Assembly (NCBI GenBank): GCA_030145245.1
Contig: JAQYWC010000052.1
Coordinates: 62,001-126,000 of the forward strand
Length of the DNA stretch: 64,000 bases
From: Desulfobacterium sp.
Lineage (GTDB): Bacteria; Desulfobacterota; Desulfobacteria; Desulfobacterales; Desulfobacteraceae
Reading direction: 5' to 3'
Below the pieces are notes generated by a model. It saw only the letters and a program-made list of their open reading frames with translations. It ran no database searches and was not told the origin of the DNA. A program made the translations under genes and the position numbers. Below, one piece after another: positions 33,812 through 42,934 of the stretch; position 1 is the stretch's first letter; every line of letters begins with the position of its first letter.

Positions 33812-36322
33812 TTACTTTTTCTCTCCAGGCAGGCAAATGACGAAGGTGGTTCCTTTACCCGGTTCGGATTCTACTTCCATGGTGCCGCCGTGGTTTTCGG
33901 TGATGATGAAGTAGGAGACTGAGAGTCCCAGGCCCGTTCCCTCGCCTTCCGGCTTGGTGGTGAAAAAGGGTTCGAATACTCGTTTACGGGTGGCATCAAC
34001 CATGCCGGGCCCGTTGTCCTTGATCTCGATCCGGACAATGTTTTTCTTTTTTTCAAACGACAGCCTCAGCACAAATCGCTGTCTTTCGCCGTTTTTCTTT
34101 TTCCTCTCCTGCATGGCCTGGGCGCCGTTGGTGAGAATATTGAGGAGCACCTGCTGAATCTTGGATCCTTCGCATAACACCTTTGGCAGGTTTTCCTGGT
34201 ACTCTTTCACGATCTTTATCTGCCTGAAATCGTACTTTTTTTTCAGGTCATAATCGGTGGCCGCAAGCTCCAGGGTCTTGTCCATGAGTTCTGCCATATC
34301 CTGTGGGTATCTGTGGGTATCCCCCTTGCGGGCAAAGCTGAGCATGTTGCTGACGATCTCCGCCACCCTGGAACCCGATTCTTTGATGGCCGTTATCATG
34401 CGGGGAATCTCCCGGGTCTCCATGAAGGCGCGGATCGTTTCCATTGTGGTGCCGGCCTTGGCAGCAGCTGCAAGGTTGGCCGGCATGGTGTCTTGGGTTA
34501 AACGGTTTGCCATGACACTTGCGGTCTGTATCATGCCGGCAAGGGGGTTGTTGATCTCGTGGGCCATGCCGGCGGCAAGCCCCCCCACGGAGAGCATCTT
34601 CTCCGACTGGATCATCATCTCCTCCAGGCGCACCTGGTCGGTTATGTCGTCCATGCGGATCACGGCTCCTTTGCTGCTGTTTGAGGCCACGGGATATATG
34701 GTGATGTCCACAAAGCGGCTTTGATTCTTTAATTCAAGCTGGAGTTTGGTATTTTTTTGGGGAGTGGATTCCATAAGGGTCTTGCGGATTTTGTTTCTCT
34801 CTTCTGCAAGCAGGGGAAAAACATCCCCAAGGCTTTTCCCTGTTGCAGTTTCCGTTTTGATACCTGTTGCTTTCTCGGCCTGGAGGTTCCACAGGGTGAC
34901 CCTCTCCTCCTGGGTGATCCCCACAAGCACGGAAGGCATGGCATCGACGATGCTGTTGATATAATTTTTTGCCTCTCTTAACTCTGTTGTCCGTTCCTTG
35001 ACCCTGATCTCCAGGTCCTGGCGGGCCTTTTGAAGTTGTTGCCGGGCAACCTCCCTTTCGGTCACCATGGTGTTTGCCGATCTGGCAAGGAGGATGAACT
35101 CCCTGAATCCCAGGGAAGGCTCATCAATTTTTACATTTTCCTTTGCGACCTTTTTAAAAAAATGGGCAAAGGCAGTAAAATTTTTTTCCACTTTTTGAGA
35201 GAGCCATCGGCCGGTGAGAACGGTCAGCATCACCATGGATATCAGTATGGCCAGTATCTTTAAGATATTTTTCCTGATATCTTGTTCCAGTTGTTTTTCT
35301 CTTTTGGCGATGATCTCATCTATTTTATCCATATAGATGCCGGTGCCGATCATCCATTGCCACTCTGGAACGCCTTTGACAAAAGAGAGCTTTGGGGAAA
35401 GTCTTTTCTTATCCGGCCGTTCCCACAGGTATCGGACAAAACCGCCTTCAGGATTTTCTATGGCTTTTTTCATCTCCTGGACGATCTTGACGCCTTCCGG
35501 ATCTTCTATCTCCCACAGTTCTTTACCGATAAGTTGCGGCTGATATCCCCTGGCCAGCGATTTTCCGTCATAGTCGAGGACAAATACATAGCCCCTGTCT
35601 CCAAAACGGATATTCCCTATCCTGGCCAGCACCTCTTTTTGGATATCCTGCTCCACGTCATCCAGGTATTCGCCGGTGCCGATCAACCAGTCCATGGGTG
35701 CAAACCGCTTAACAAACGCATACTTGGGAAAATGATCTCCCTTTTCGTCTGGTTTTGTCCATTTGTATCGGATAAACCCTTCTTCTGTTTCCCGGCATAG
35801 TTGTATCATCTCTTTTACAACATGGATGTTATCTGAACTTACCATGGAGAGCATGTTTCTTCCTTCCAGTTCCGGCTTGTCTGCAAAAAGGCGTTCCACC
35901 CCGGTGAAATCCGTTGCAAAGAAGTAGCCCCTGCCGTTGTTGAAGCGGATGGGGCGCAGGGTTTCAACGATCAGTCTGCTTATCTCTTCTTCGGTCATGC
36001 GTGTGTGGTAGGTGCCGTGGATGTGGGTTGCCAGGGTGTGGGCCTCGTATACCCTTTTTTTAATGGAATTCTTGAGCCTGTTTTCCGTGGTGCTTTTCAT
36101 GTAATCTATGTAGTCAAATACCTCGGCAAGCTCTTTTTGAAGTCTCATTTTTTGAGTGTTGATAAAGCCCTGTTTCAGTTCGTTTGATTGCCTGGTAAAC
36201 CGCTTTGCTTCATCCATGATCCAGAAACAGCCCACCAGGATGATGGAAACTGCTGCGATGAGAATCATCCTGTGGTTGTAAACGTTGATAAAACTCTTTC
36301 TTGCATCGGTTCTTTGCACCAT
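33812..36322 (-). CDS. Membrane sensor histidine kinase with Cache domains
   Basis: An 836-residue kinase. A transmembrane helix at about 18-37 and another at about 352-372 enclose a periplasmic sensor made of two Cache_2-like units, each with GRGYFFATD/GDRGYVFVLD-type strands followed by WLIGTGEYLDD/WMIGTGIYMDK. Inside the cell are a linker coiled coil, a PAS domain (about 440-560), HisKA (His in [10 protein letters not shown] near 586) and HATPase_c. The start ATG at 36322 overlaps the upstream stop as TAATG, so translation is coupled. From the PAS domain onward it is very similar to the two neighbouring kinases. Cache domains usually bind small organic acids or amino acids. Confidence 0.92.
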   Translation of the reverse strand: MVQRTDARKSFINVYNHRMILIAAVSIILVGCFWIMDEAKRFTRQSNELKQGFINTQKMRLQKELAEVFDYIDYMKSTTENRLKNSIKKRVYEAHTLATHIHGTYHTRMTEEEISRLIVETLRPIRFNNGRGYFFATDFTGVERLFADKPELEGRNMLSMVSSDNIHVVKEMIQLCRETEEGFIRYKWTKPDEKGDHFPKYAFVKRFAPMDWLIGTGEYLDDVEQDIQKEVLARIGNIRFGDRGYVFVLDYDGKSLARGYQPQLIGKELWEIEDPEGVKIVQEMKKAIENPEGGFVRYLWERPDKKRLSPKLSFVKGVPEWQWMIGTGIYMDKIDEIIAKREKQLEQDIRKNILKILAILISMVMLTVLTGRWLSQKVEKNFTAFAHFFKKVAKENVKIDEPSLGFREFILLARSANTMVTEREVARQQLQKARQDLEIRVKERTTELREAKNYINSIVDAMPSVLVGITQEERVTLWNLQAEKATGIKTETATGKSLGDVFPLLAEERNKIRKTLMESTPQKNTKLQLELKNQSRFVDITIYPVASNSSKGAVIRMDDITDQVRLEEMMIQSEKMLSVGGLAAGMAHEINNPLAGMIQTASVMANRLTQDTMPANLAAAAKAGTTMETIRAFMETREIPRMITAIKESGSRVAEIVSNMLSFARKGDTHRYPQDMAELMDKTLELAATDYDLKKKYDFRQIKIVKEYQENLPKVLCEGSKIQQVLLNILTNGAQAMQERKKKNGERQRFVLRLSFEKKKNIVRIEIKDNGPGMVDATRKRVFEPFFTTKPEGEGTGLGLSVSYFIITENHGGTMEVESEPGKGTTFVICLPGEKK

Positions 36323-39003
36323 TACAGGGTTTCCTTGGGGGCCTCCATGGGCAGGCAAATGGTGAATTTTGTTCCCTTGCCTGGTTCTGATTCAACCTTC
36401 ATGGTGCCCCTATGGTTTTCGGTGATGATGAAGTAGGAGACGGAGAGCCCAAGGCCCGTGCCCTGGCCTTCGGGCTTGGTGGTGAAAAATGGCTCGAACA
36501 CCCGGTCTCGCACCTCTTTAACCATGCCGGGGCCGTTGTCCTCGATCGTGATGCAGGCTTGGCGCGCCTCCTTGTCGTGGGCAAGGCTGAGGGTGAAACG
36601 CGGCTTTTTTTTCCTCTCCTCCTGCATGGCCTGGGCGCCGTTGGTGAGTATATTGAGGAGCACCTGCTGGATCTTGGACCCTTCGCATAACACATTTGGC
36701 AGGTTCTCCTGGTACTTTTTCACGATCTCTATCTGCCGGAAGTCGTATTTTTTCTTCAGGTCATAGTCGGTGGACGCAAGCTCCAGGGTCTTGTCCATGA
36801 GTTCTGCCATATCCTGGGGGGAGCTATGGGTATCCCCCTTGCGGGCAAAGCTGAGCATGTTGCTGACGATCTCCGCGACCCTGGAACCCGACTCTTTGAT
36901 GGCCGTTATCATGCGGGGAATCTCCCTGGCCTCCATGAAAGCCCGGATCGCTTCCATGTCGGTGCCAGCCTTGGCTGCCGCAGCACAGTTGGCCGGCATG
37001 GTATCGCGGGTCAAACGGTTTTCCATGACATTTGCGGTCTGTATCATTCCGGCCAGGGGGTTGTTGATCTCGTGGGCCATGCCGGCGGCAAGCCCCCCCA
37101 CGGAGAGCATTTTCTCAGACTGGATCATCATCTCCTCCAGGCGCACCTGGTCGGTTATGTCGTCAATGCGGATAACGGCCCCTTCCACGCCGTTGGCAAT
37201 CAGGGGGTAGATGGTCACATGGTCGTAAGAGATGCCTTGTTCAGACGGCCTGGACTTTTTTTTATCCTTTTTTATCTCTCCGGTTCTGATGCTCTCCTCT
37301 ATCTTTTTCATCTCTTGAGCCATCCTGGGAAACACATCGGGCAGGCTCTTTCCCCGGGCATCTGTGGCCTCGATGCCGGTGATGGTTTTTGCGGTCATGT
37401 TCCACTGGGTAACCTTACCGTCCCTGTCAACGCCAATGAGCACCGATGGCATGGAGTCGATGATGTTGGAGATGTAGTTTCTGGCTTTCTTGAGTTCCTC
37501 TTCAGCAAGCTTCCGGTTCGTGATGTCCGTGGCAATGGCGATGACGCAGGACTCTCCTGATATCTGGAGAGTGTTTGTTGATAGGATTATGGTTTTCCTG
37601 GTGTTGTCCAGGGGGCGAAATATTTCTACCTCTTCATTGATAAGGGTCCCCCGGGTCTGGAGTTTTTGGCGCAGCATTGTTTCATGGGATATCTCTTGCC
37701 TGAACATGGCAGGCAGCTCTCCGGGACGCCTGCCGATCAACTGCTCCAATGGCAGCCCGTTCTCTTTACACCCCATGGGGTTGATATCAATGTAGCGGCC
37801 GGTGGGGTCAGATATGGTTATGGCATAGGGAGCAGACTCAAATATTGTGCGGAATTTCAGCTCACTCTCCCTGATGGACTCCTTTGCCCGTTGTGAACGG
37901 ACCAGTCCATAGATCATGCCGAGGAGGGCAAGGGTCATCATGGTGAAAGCCAGCGCAATGTTCCAGACCAGGGTTTTATGTTGCCGATAGAAGGAGGCTG
38001 GACGAAAGAGGATCTCACTCTCTTTTGGCAGGGAAGACAGGGGAATGTTGAAACGCCGGAGCTGCCGGTGGTCAAAACGCAGCCGGGTCGGGCTATCCCA
38101 GATCACGGGGATATCGGCGACCTTGCTGCCGGAGAGGATTGCCAGGGCCTGGCCGGCTGCTGCACTGCCCTGGTCAAAGCCGTCGATCAGATGGCCGCCA
38201 ATGATGCCAAGGCCAAGGTTGAAGTTCCAGACACCATAGACAGGTACAGTTGAATTGTCGCAGACAAGCTTGGTTGCCCTGTCAAACTTAAGGAATTTCC
38301 CGTTCCTGTCCCGGAGGAAAATGGTGTAGAGAACCACCGTGCGACGGTCCAGGCGCTGGAGGGTTTTGATGAGGCCCCTAATGGTGGTATCGTATACAAG
38401 CTCTATTCGGATACCTTTTCTGGCGGTCATGGGGCGAAGCTTTTCAATCTCTTCCTGGATGCGCTTGCCCGTGGTGGTGTTGTCCGTCACCACCATCACC
38501 CTGTTCCGTTTCGGGTGAAGGCGTCGGATCAGGGCCAGGTTGCTCCCAAGGTCTGCCTGCTCGTTGACTCCGGTAAACCCTGACAGGCCCTTGATTTCAG
38601 ACTTTTGCAGGTAGTTCACTCCGCAGAACACCACGGGGGTGGTTCCAAATATCTTTTCTCTCCGCTCTTTGAGGAAATTGAATGCGTTGTTGTCGGAGGC
38701 GATGATCACATCGTAGCGATGATTACGATGCTTCAGGCTCAAAAGTTCGGAGACCAGTGATTGGTAGGCCGTGTCGAACTGGCGCTTGGTGTCCATATAT
38801 TCGATGTGCAGGTCCACCCCCTCTTTGATCAGGGTTTCCTCCACCCCGCGGGTGATCTCATCAGTCCAGGGAAAGCCTTTATGATAGGAGTTGAGAAGGA
38901 GAATGGGCCGCTTTTCGGTGTTAGTAGGGTTTTCTGCGTGGAGGGCGTTGCCTGGCAGAATAAGACAAAGAACCACTAACGCGGTACGAAGAATCAGCTT
39001 CAT
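36322..39003 (-). CDS. Sensor histidine kinase with periplasmic ABC-type substrate-binding sensor
   Basis: An 893-residue kinase, first gene of the trio. It has a signal peptide (1-23) and a periplasmic ABC_sub_bind-like domain (about 30-325; [31 protein letters not shown]). A transmembrane helix at about 347-368 is followed by two PAS domains (about 380-495, 505-620), HisKA with His in [10 protein letters not shown] near 643, and HATPase_c. The sensor is a binding protein fused to a kinase, so a periplasmic solute is the likely signal. The second PAS and the kinase core are almost the same as in the two downstream kinases; the first PAS and the sensor are unique. Confidence 0.92.
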   Translation of the reverse strand: MKLILRTALVVLCLILPGNALHAENPTNTEKRPILLLNSYHKGFPWTDEITRGVEETLIKEGVDLHIEYMDTKRQFDTAYQSLVSELLSLKHRNHRYDVIIASDNNAFNFLKERREKIFGTTPVVFCGVNYLQKSEIKGLSGFTGVNEQADLGSNLALIRRLHPKRNRVMVVTDNTTTGKRIQEEIEKLRPMTARKGIRIELVYDTTIRGLIKTLQRLDRRTVVLYTIFLRDRNGKFLKFDRATKLVCDNSTVPVYGVWNFNLGLGIIGGHLIDGFDQGSAAAGQALAILSGSKVADIPVIWDSPTRLRFDHRQLRRFNIPLSSLPKESEILFRPASFYRQHKTLVWNIALAFTMMTLALLGMIYGLVRSQRAKESIRESELKFRTIFESAPYAITISDPTGRYIDINPMGCKENGLPLEQLIGRRPGELPAMFRQEISHETMLRQKLQTRGTLINEEVEIFRPLDNTRKTIILSTNTLQISGESCVIAIATDITNRKLAEEELKKARNYISNIIDSMPSVLIGVDRDGKVTQWNMTAKTITGIEATDARGKSLPDVFPRMAQEMKKIEESIRTGEIKKDKKKSRPSEQGISYDHVTIYPLIANGVEGAVIRIDDITDQVRLEEMMIQSEKMLSVGGLAAGMAHEINNPLAGMIQTANVMENRLTRDTMPANCAAAAKAGTDMEAIRAFMEAREIPRMITAIKESGSRVAEIVSNMLSFARKGDTHSSPQDMAELMDKTLELASTDYDLKKKYDFRQIEIVKKYQENLPNVLCEGSKIQQVLLNILTNGAQAMQEERKKKPRFTLSLAHDKEARQACITIEDNGPGMVKEVRDRVFEPFFTTKPEGQGTGLGLSVSYFIITENHRGTMKVESEPGKGTKFTICLPMEAPKETL

Positions 39004-39254
39004 TCGCCTCCTTCATTATTTTGCAACCATTGGTTGGAAAGCTGTATCCCGGGGCGGCCCGGGGGTCTGTTTTTAATAACGCAACTTTCGGAGTTTGCTG
39101 TTATTACACCGGGCAGGCTGACGTTCGAAAGTTGAGCTAGGAAATATAGGCTATGGGAAAATTTTAATCTGTGGGTACGATACCAGTAAATTTAGAGTTT
39201 TTCAACCCATTGGTGGGGCAGGAGAGGGGAAGGTCAAGCCCCCCTGGGCGTCAG
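39004..39254. other. Kinase-operon upstream region
   Basis: About 250 bp upstream of the first kinase and downstream of marR. It must carry the kinase-operon promoter. I see AT-rich stretches near 39150-39200 but no confident -35/-10 pair. Confidence 0.35.
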
Positions 39255-39277
39255 GCTTGACCGGGATCCGGTCAAGC
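39255..39277. promoter_or_regulatory. Perfect 10-bp palindrome between marR and the kinase operon
   Basis: GCTTGACCGG-GAT-CCGGTCAAGC lies about 35 bp past the marR stop. A partial extra arm GGTCAAGCC at 39232-39240 can compete with it. It could be a terminator stem for marR or a protein-binding site; no T-run follows on the minus strand. Confidence 0.45.
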
Positions 39278-39312
39278 AGACTTTATGGGTTCCCAGGGGA
39301 ACGAATTCTGGT

Positions 39313-39777
39313 TCATGGTTTGGGGGAGATGTCGATCTTCTCCGCTGACATGAGTTTTACCAAACGGTTCATGGAGCTCAATATCATCTGCTGCTCCCAC
39401 TCATCAAGGCCGGTGAACGCCTCTGTGAATTTTCCCTCAAGGGGGGGAGGGGCGTTCCTGAGGATATCTATGCATTTTTCCGACGGGGAAATCAGCACCC
39501 GGCGCTTGTCTGTCTGGCATCGTGCCTTGATGATGAGCCCCTTGTTCTCAAGCCTGTTGATGATATCAGTCACCGTTCCCTGGCTGAGGCTGATGGTTTT
39601 GGCAAGCTCTGAAACCGAGATCAGCTTATGGGTGGTCACCTCTTTTAGTATCACCAGTTGGGGGCCTGTCAGGCCGCAGCGTTTATTCAAATGCTTTGAA
39701 TAGAGATCAACGGCCTGGATCATTTTCCTCAGTAAGATAAGGAGTTCTTTGCAGCGCTCTTCGTGTATGGGTTCCAC
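39313..39777 (-). CDS. MarR-family transcriptional regulator
   Basis: A 154-residue winged-helix protein. The DNA-binding core is at about 35-100: NKRCGLTGPQLVILKEV, then ISVSELAKTISLSQGTVTDI with the recognition helix, then the wing KARCQTDKRRVLISPSEK. Most members are dimeric repressors responding to small phenolics or oxidants. It is alone in its transcript. The downstream divergent neighbourhood (kinases, KamA-like enzyme) gives no clear target. Confidence 0.9.
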   Translation of the reverse strand: MEPIHEERCKELLILLRKMIQAVDLYSKHLNKRCGLTGPQLVILKEVTTHKLISVSELAKTISLSQGTVTDIINRLENKGLIIKARCQTDKRRVLISPSEKCIDILRNAPPPLEGKFTEAFTGLDEWEQQMILSSMNRLVKLMSAEKIDISPKP

Positions 39778-39909
39778 TGTTTCAGTTCACCGTAAAAAGA
39801 TCATAAAAAAAGACCCGCAAATGCAATGCGGGAACGCAACCTGAGTGAGTCGCTTTTATCCTAGTTTCGGAGTTAAGCCAACCGTTTTTTTTCGTGATGA
39901 CGATAATAA

Positions 39910-41232
39910 TCAACCGCCTATCACGGAGAGTTCATCCGAAGCGGTCGGTTGGGGGGTCTCAAAGAAAAATTTATCATCCCCGAATGCCGGTTTCAGTTGA
40001 TCCAGCCAGATGGCTTTTTCGTCATACTCGGCAAAAAAGGGCCTTTTTACCCACTCAGGATTCCTTGCCTGGACAAAGCTCAATATCATCACCTTTTTAC
40101 CATTGATTTCGGTGATGCCGTCCACCTTTACCTTTCCTGGAGAGGCGGACATGCTGGGGCCCCGGACCGTTCGTGCGATTCCGCTCACCTGGCTGTAAGC
40201 CTCTCTGTAGAGTTTCCACGCTTTGACAAGGGGCACGGAAAAATAGCTCTGGGCACCGGTGTCCCGGGCAACAAACATGTAATATGGAACGATACCAAGG
40301 TTTACCTGTTCTTTCCACATCCTGGACCATGTGTCTGCATCGGCATTGATCCTGTTCAGAATAGGGGACTGGCTCCTGATGACAGCGCCGGTTTTTCTGA
40401 TCGCTGAGATCGCTCTTTCGCACGCTTCGGTTGAGATCTCCCTGGGATGGTTGATGTGGGACATGATGGACAGGTGGATGCCGGCATCGGTTATTTTCTT
40501 GAACAGCCCAAGGAGCTCAGGTGAATCCCTGTCCGTTAAATAGCGGTAGGGCCAGAACGAGAGGGTCTTGGTGCCGATTCTAATGGTCTTGATGGTTTTG
40601 ATTTTTGCATCGAGCAGGGCGTTGATGTAGATGGAGAAGAGCTTGGCGCTCATGATCATAGGATCTCCGCCGGTGAACAGGATGTCGGTCAGCTCAGGAT
40701 GTTCCTTGATGTAGCGGACCATGGTGTCTGCATCTTTCATGGCAAACCGCTGTCCTTCCAGGCCCGTGAACTGGGGCCACCGGAAGCAGAAGGTGCAGTA
40801 GGCGTGGCATGTCTGGCCCTGGGTTGGAAAGAAGAGCATGGTTTCCCGGTACTTGTGCTGGATGCCGTTGACCTTTTTATTGTCAAGCATGGGAACGTTC
40901 TTGTCCATCTGGCCTGCCGGGTGGGGGTTCAGTGAGAGACGGATGCGGTTGGCTTCCATGGCCGTTTTTTCAGCCGATGCTCCAGAGTTAAGCAGGGTGG
41001 CCATGGTGTTGAACTGGTCCGGGGCAAGCATGGCCTTCTGGGGGAAATTGAGGATAAACATGGGGTCATTCTCAAAATCGTCCCAGTTGATCAGCTCGTT
41101 AACCACGTAGTTGTTGGTTTTAAAGGGAAGAACGCTTCCCACAACGCGGATGTTGAAAATCTGAGCATCACTCAGACGGTTCAACCAGGGAAGTTTTCCC
41201 AGGTTTTTGATGGTGTAGGGTTTGTAGTTCAT
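39910..41232 (-). CDS. KamA-family radical SAM protein (lysine 2,3-aminomutase-like)
   Basis: A 440-residue radical SAM enzyme. The 4Fe-4S/SAM motif is CHAYCTFC (CxxxCxxC), followed by ELTDILFTGGDPMIMS, which contains the family GGDPM element. The N- and C-terminal parts are longer or different from bona fide lysine 2,3-aminomutase, and I cannot confirm the PLP lysine or substrate residues by eye. Possible activities are lysine or glutamate 2,3-aminomutase (compatible-solute N-acetyl-beta-lysine synthesis) or another rearrangement. No acetyltransferase (AblB) is next to it. It is monocistronic with a long leader containing an inverted repeat. Confidence 0.85.
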   Translation of the reverse strand: MNYKPYTIKNLGKLPWLNRLSDAQIFNIRVVGSVLPFKTNNYVVNELINWDDFENDPMFILNFPQKAMLAPDQFNTMATLLNSGASAEKTAMEANRIRLSLNPHPAGQMDKNVPMLDNKKVNGIQHKYRETMLFFPTQGQTCHAYCTFCFRWPQFTGLEGQRFAMKDADTMVRYIKEHPELTDILFTGGDPMIMSAKLFSIYINALLDAKIKTIKTIRIGTKTLSFWPYRYLTDRDSPELLGLFKKITDAGIHLSIMSHINHPREISTEACERAISAIRKTGAVIRSQSPILNRINADADTWSRMWKEQVNLGIVPYYMFVARDTGAQSYFSVPLVKAWKLYREAYSQVSGIARTVRGPSMSASPGKVKVDGITEINGKKVMILSFVQARNPEWVKRPFFAEYDEKAIWLDQLKPAFGDDKFFFETPQPTASDELSVIGG

Positions 41233-41333
41233 AAGGACTCCCTATTTTTATGATGTGTCATTCATTCCTTTATCCAGGTCGCAGCCCGAAATAGTGCTGG
41301 TTTTGGGCCGTCTTTTTAGAGGAGGATTGTATC
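41233..41333. other. Leader of the KamA-like gene
   Basis: About 100 bp upstream of the KamA-like start. Nothing is recognised besides the inverted repeat that follows at 41334-41380. Confidence 0.35.
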
Positions 41334-41380
41334 GTGTCCAAACTAATTGCGTATTTTTAACATAAATTTAGTTTGGACAC
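41334..41380. promoter_or_regulatory. 13-bp inverted repeat upstream of the KamA-like gene
   Basis: GTGTCCAAACTAA (41334-41346) and TTAGTTTGGACAC (41368-41380) are perfect inverted repeats separated by 21 nt of AT-rich DNA. It lies about 100 bp upstream of the KamA-like start. The arms are spaced two helical turns apart, as in an operator for a dimeric or tetrameric regulator. A hairpin RNA is the alternative. Confidence 0.5.
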
Positions 41381-41566
41381 AATGGTTTTTTTTGTCTCGA
41401 AATCCTGCCTGTAGGTGAATCTGTTTTTTCTAACCCCGAATTTCTAGGCGATACAATATATCGTATACCATGGTGTGGCGTGCAAATGTGGCAGTCATTA
41501 TCAGGGGGGTGGATTCCTTTGAGCGGAGGAAGTAGGATAACAGGCTTGTTTCAGGACTTGTCAGTA

Positions 41567-41589
41567 ACAGGCCCCTAAACGGGGCCTGT
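41567..41589 (-). terminator. GC-rich hairpin after the YkgJ gene
   Basis: ACAGGCCCC (41567-41575) pairs with GGGGCCTGT (41581-41589) across a TAAAC loop, 8 nt past the stop of the minus-strand gene. No T-run follows in that direction, so termination may be weak. Confidence 0.5.
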
Positions 41590-41597
41590 CGGTCAGG

Positions 41598-42029
41598 CTA
41601 ATCGTTGGAAGCTGCGGGGTAGGAGGCGTCGAGTTTTTCGACCTCCTGTGCTACGATTTTTTTGAGAACATCATCGGGAACATCCGGTTTCATGCCGCTG
41701 CAGGCCCGGGACATGGCGTTCCAGTTTTCCGGATTTTTGACAATGGTCCGCAAAAAAGGCCACGCCCTGCACATATAGGGCTTTACAGGGTGTATGCTGC
41801 AGTTTTTATCAAAAAAGATGCAGCAGTCGTTGTCGCCCTGGGTCAGCACCAGTCTGCTGCCGGACCGGTCGCAGAAGCGTTCTATAAAAGTCTCAGTATC
41901 GCAATTCACAAAAGCTGCGATTCTTTTGACATCCTCCTCATCCACATAGGTTCCGCCAAACCCGGAGCAGCACTCGCCGCACTGGGTGCAGTGGAAAATA
42001 TCATCGCTGGTAGTAATTTCAGGATCCAC
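41598..42029 (-). CDS. YkgJ-family cysteine cluster protein
   Basis: A protein of about 143 residues with the UPF0153/YkgJ pattern CTQCGECCSG near the N-terminus, a second CCIFFDKNCSIHPVKPYMC block and a late Cys in SRACSGM. The cysteines probably bind an Fe-S cluster or zinc. The frame opens at 42071 inside recR, but GTG 42029 has GGAGG 6 nt upstream and starts just inside the recR stop, so translational coupling to recR is likely. Last gene of the dnaX-ybaB-recR unit. Function unknown. Confidence 0.8.
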   Translation of the reverse strand: MDPEITTSDDIFHCTQCGECCSGFGGTYVDEEDVKRIAAFVNCDTETFIERFCDRSGSRLVLTQGDNDCCIFFDKNCSIHPVKPYMCRAWPFLRTIVKNPENWNAMSRACSGMKPDVPDDVLKKIVAQEVEKLDASYPAASND

Positions 42030-42618
42030 GTCGTCCCTCCATGGCTCGTTGCATGGTGACCTGGTCCACATATTGAAGATCCCCGCCCATGGGAACTCCC
42101 GAGGCTATTCTGGTCACGTTTACGCCTTTTTTCTTCAGGTTGTCTATAATGTATGATGCGGTTGCCTCTCCTTCCACATCCGTGCCCGTGGCAATGATCA
42201 CCTCGGTGATCGACTTGGAAACCGCCCGGGCAAACAGCTCCTTTATCCTCAGTTCGTCCGGGCCGATGCCGTCCATGGGTGAGAGGGCTCCCCCCAGGAT
42301 ATGGTAGCGGCCGGAAAAAGCGCCTGACTTTTCTATGGCCACCATGTCTGTGGGATTTTCAACCACGCAGATGCTCGATCGGTCCCGGTTTGGATTGCTG
42401 CAGATCCGGCACTCCTCCCGGTCACTCAGGGAGAAGCAGGTGGAACAGAGCCTGACCTTTTTTTTCAGCTCTAAAATGTCGTTGGCCAGGGTCTGGGCCT
42501 CGTGGTTCGGGGCGTGTAAGATGTGGAGAGATAAACGCTCTGCCGTTTTCCTTCCTATCCCTGGAAGCCTTGACAGGCTTTTGATCAGGTTTAGAATGGA
42601 TTCCGGATAATGGTTCAC
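42019..42618 (-). CDS. recR: Recombination protein RecR
   Basis: A 199-residue protein with the RecR order: helix-hairpin-helix (SLSRLPGIGRKTAERLSLHI), a C4 zinc finger (LCSTCFSLSDREECRIC) and a Toprim domain (ICVVENPTDMVAIEKSGAF). It loads RecA at gaps with RecF and RecO. Typical bacterial dnaX-ybaB-recR gene order is kept: ybaB ends 4 nt upstream and ykgJ overlaps its 3' end. Confidence 0.97.
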   Translation of the reverse strand: MNHYPESILNLIKSLSRLPGIGRKTAERLSLHILHAPNHEAQTLANDILELKKKVRLCSTCFSLSDREECRICSNPNRDRSSICVVENPTDMVAIEKSGAFSGRYHILGGALSPMDGIGPDELRIKELFARAVSKSITEVIIATGTDVEGEATASYIIDNLKKKGVNVTRIASGVPMGGDLQYVDQVTMQRAMEGRRGS

Positions 42619-42622
42619 TGTG

Positions 42623-42934
42623 CTACATCATGCCCGGTATATTCATGCCGCCCGTGAGTTTACCCATCTGGGAAGATACCATATCCTGGGATTTCTTCAG
42701 GGCGTCGTTGGTCGCGGCAAGGATGAGGTCCTGGAGCATTTCAATGTCTTCCGGATCGACCACTTCTTTTTCAAGGATGATGGCCTCGATCTTCTGTCCT
42801 CCATTGGCGATGACCTTGACCATGCCTCCGCCTGCCGTGGCTTCCACGGTTTCTTTAGCGAGGTCTTCCTGCATCTTGAGCATTTTTTTCTGAAGCTTCT
42901 GGGCCTGTTTCATCATGGTGTTCATATTTTTCAC
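42623..42934 (-). CDS. ybaB: Nucleoid-associated protein YbaB/EbfC
   Basis: A 103-residue protein that matches the YbaB fold: N-terminal Met/Gln/Lys-rich helix ([20 protein letters not shown]), central beta region ([18 protein letters not shown]) and C-terminal helix with [14 protein letters not shown]. It binds DNA as a dimer. It overlaps the dnaX stop by 4 nt and precedes recR by 4 nt, as in most bacteria. Confidence 0.97.
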   Translation of the reverse strand: MKNMNTMMKQAQKLQKKMLKMQEDLAKETVEATAGGGMVKVIANGGQKIEAIILEKEVVDPEDIEMLQDLILAATNDALKKSQDMVSSQMGKLTGGMNIPGMM

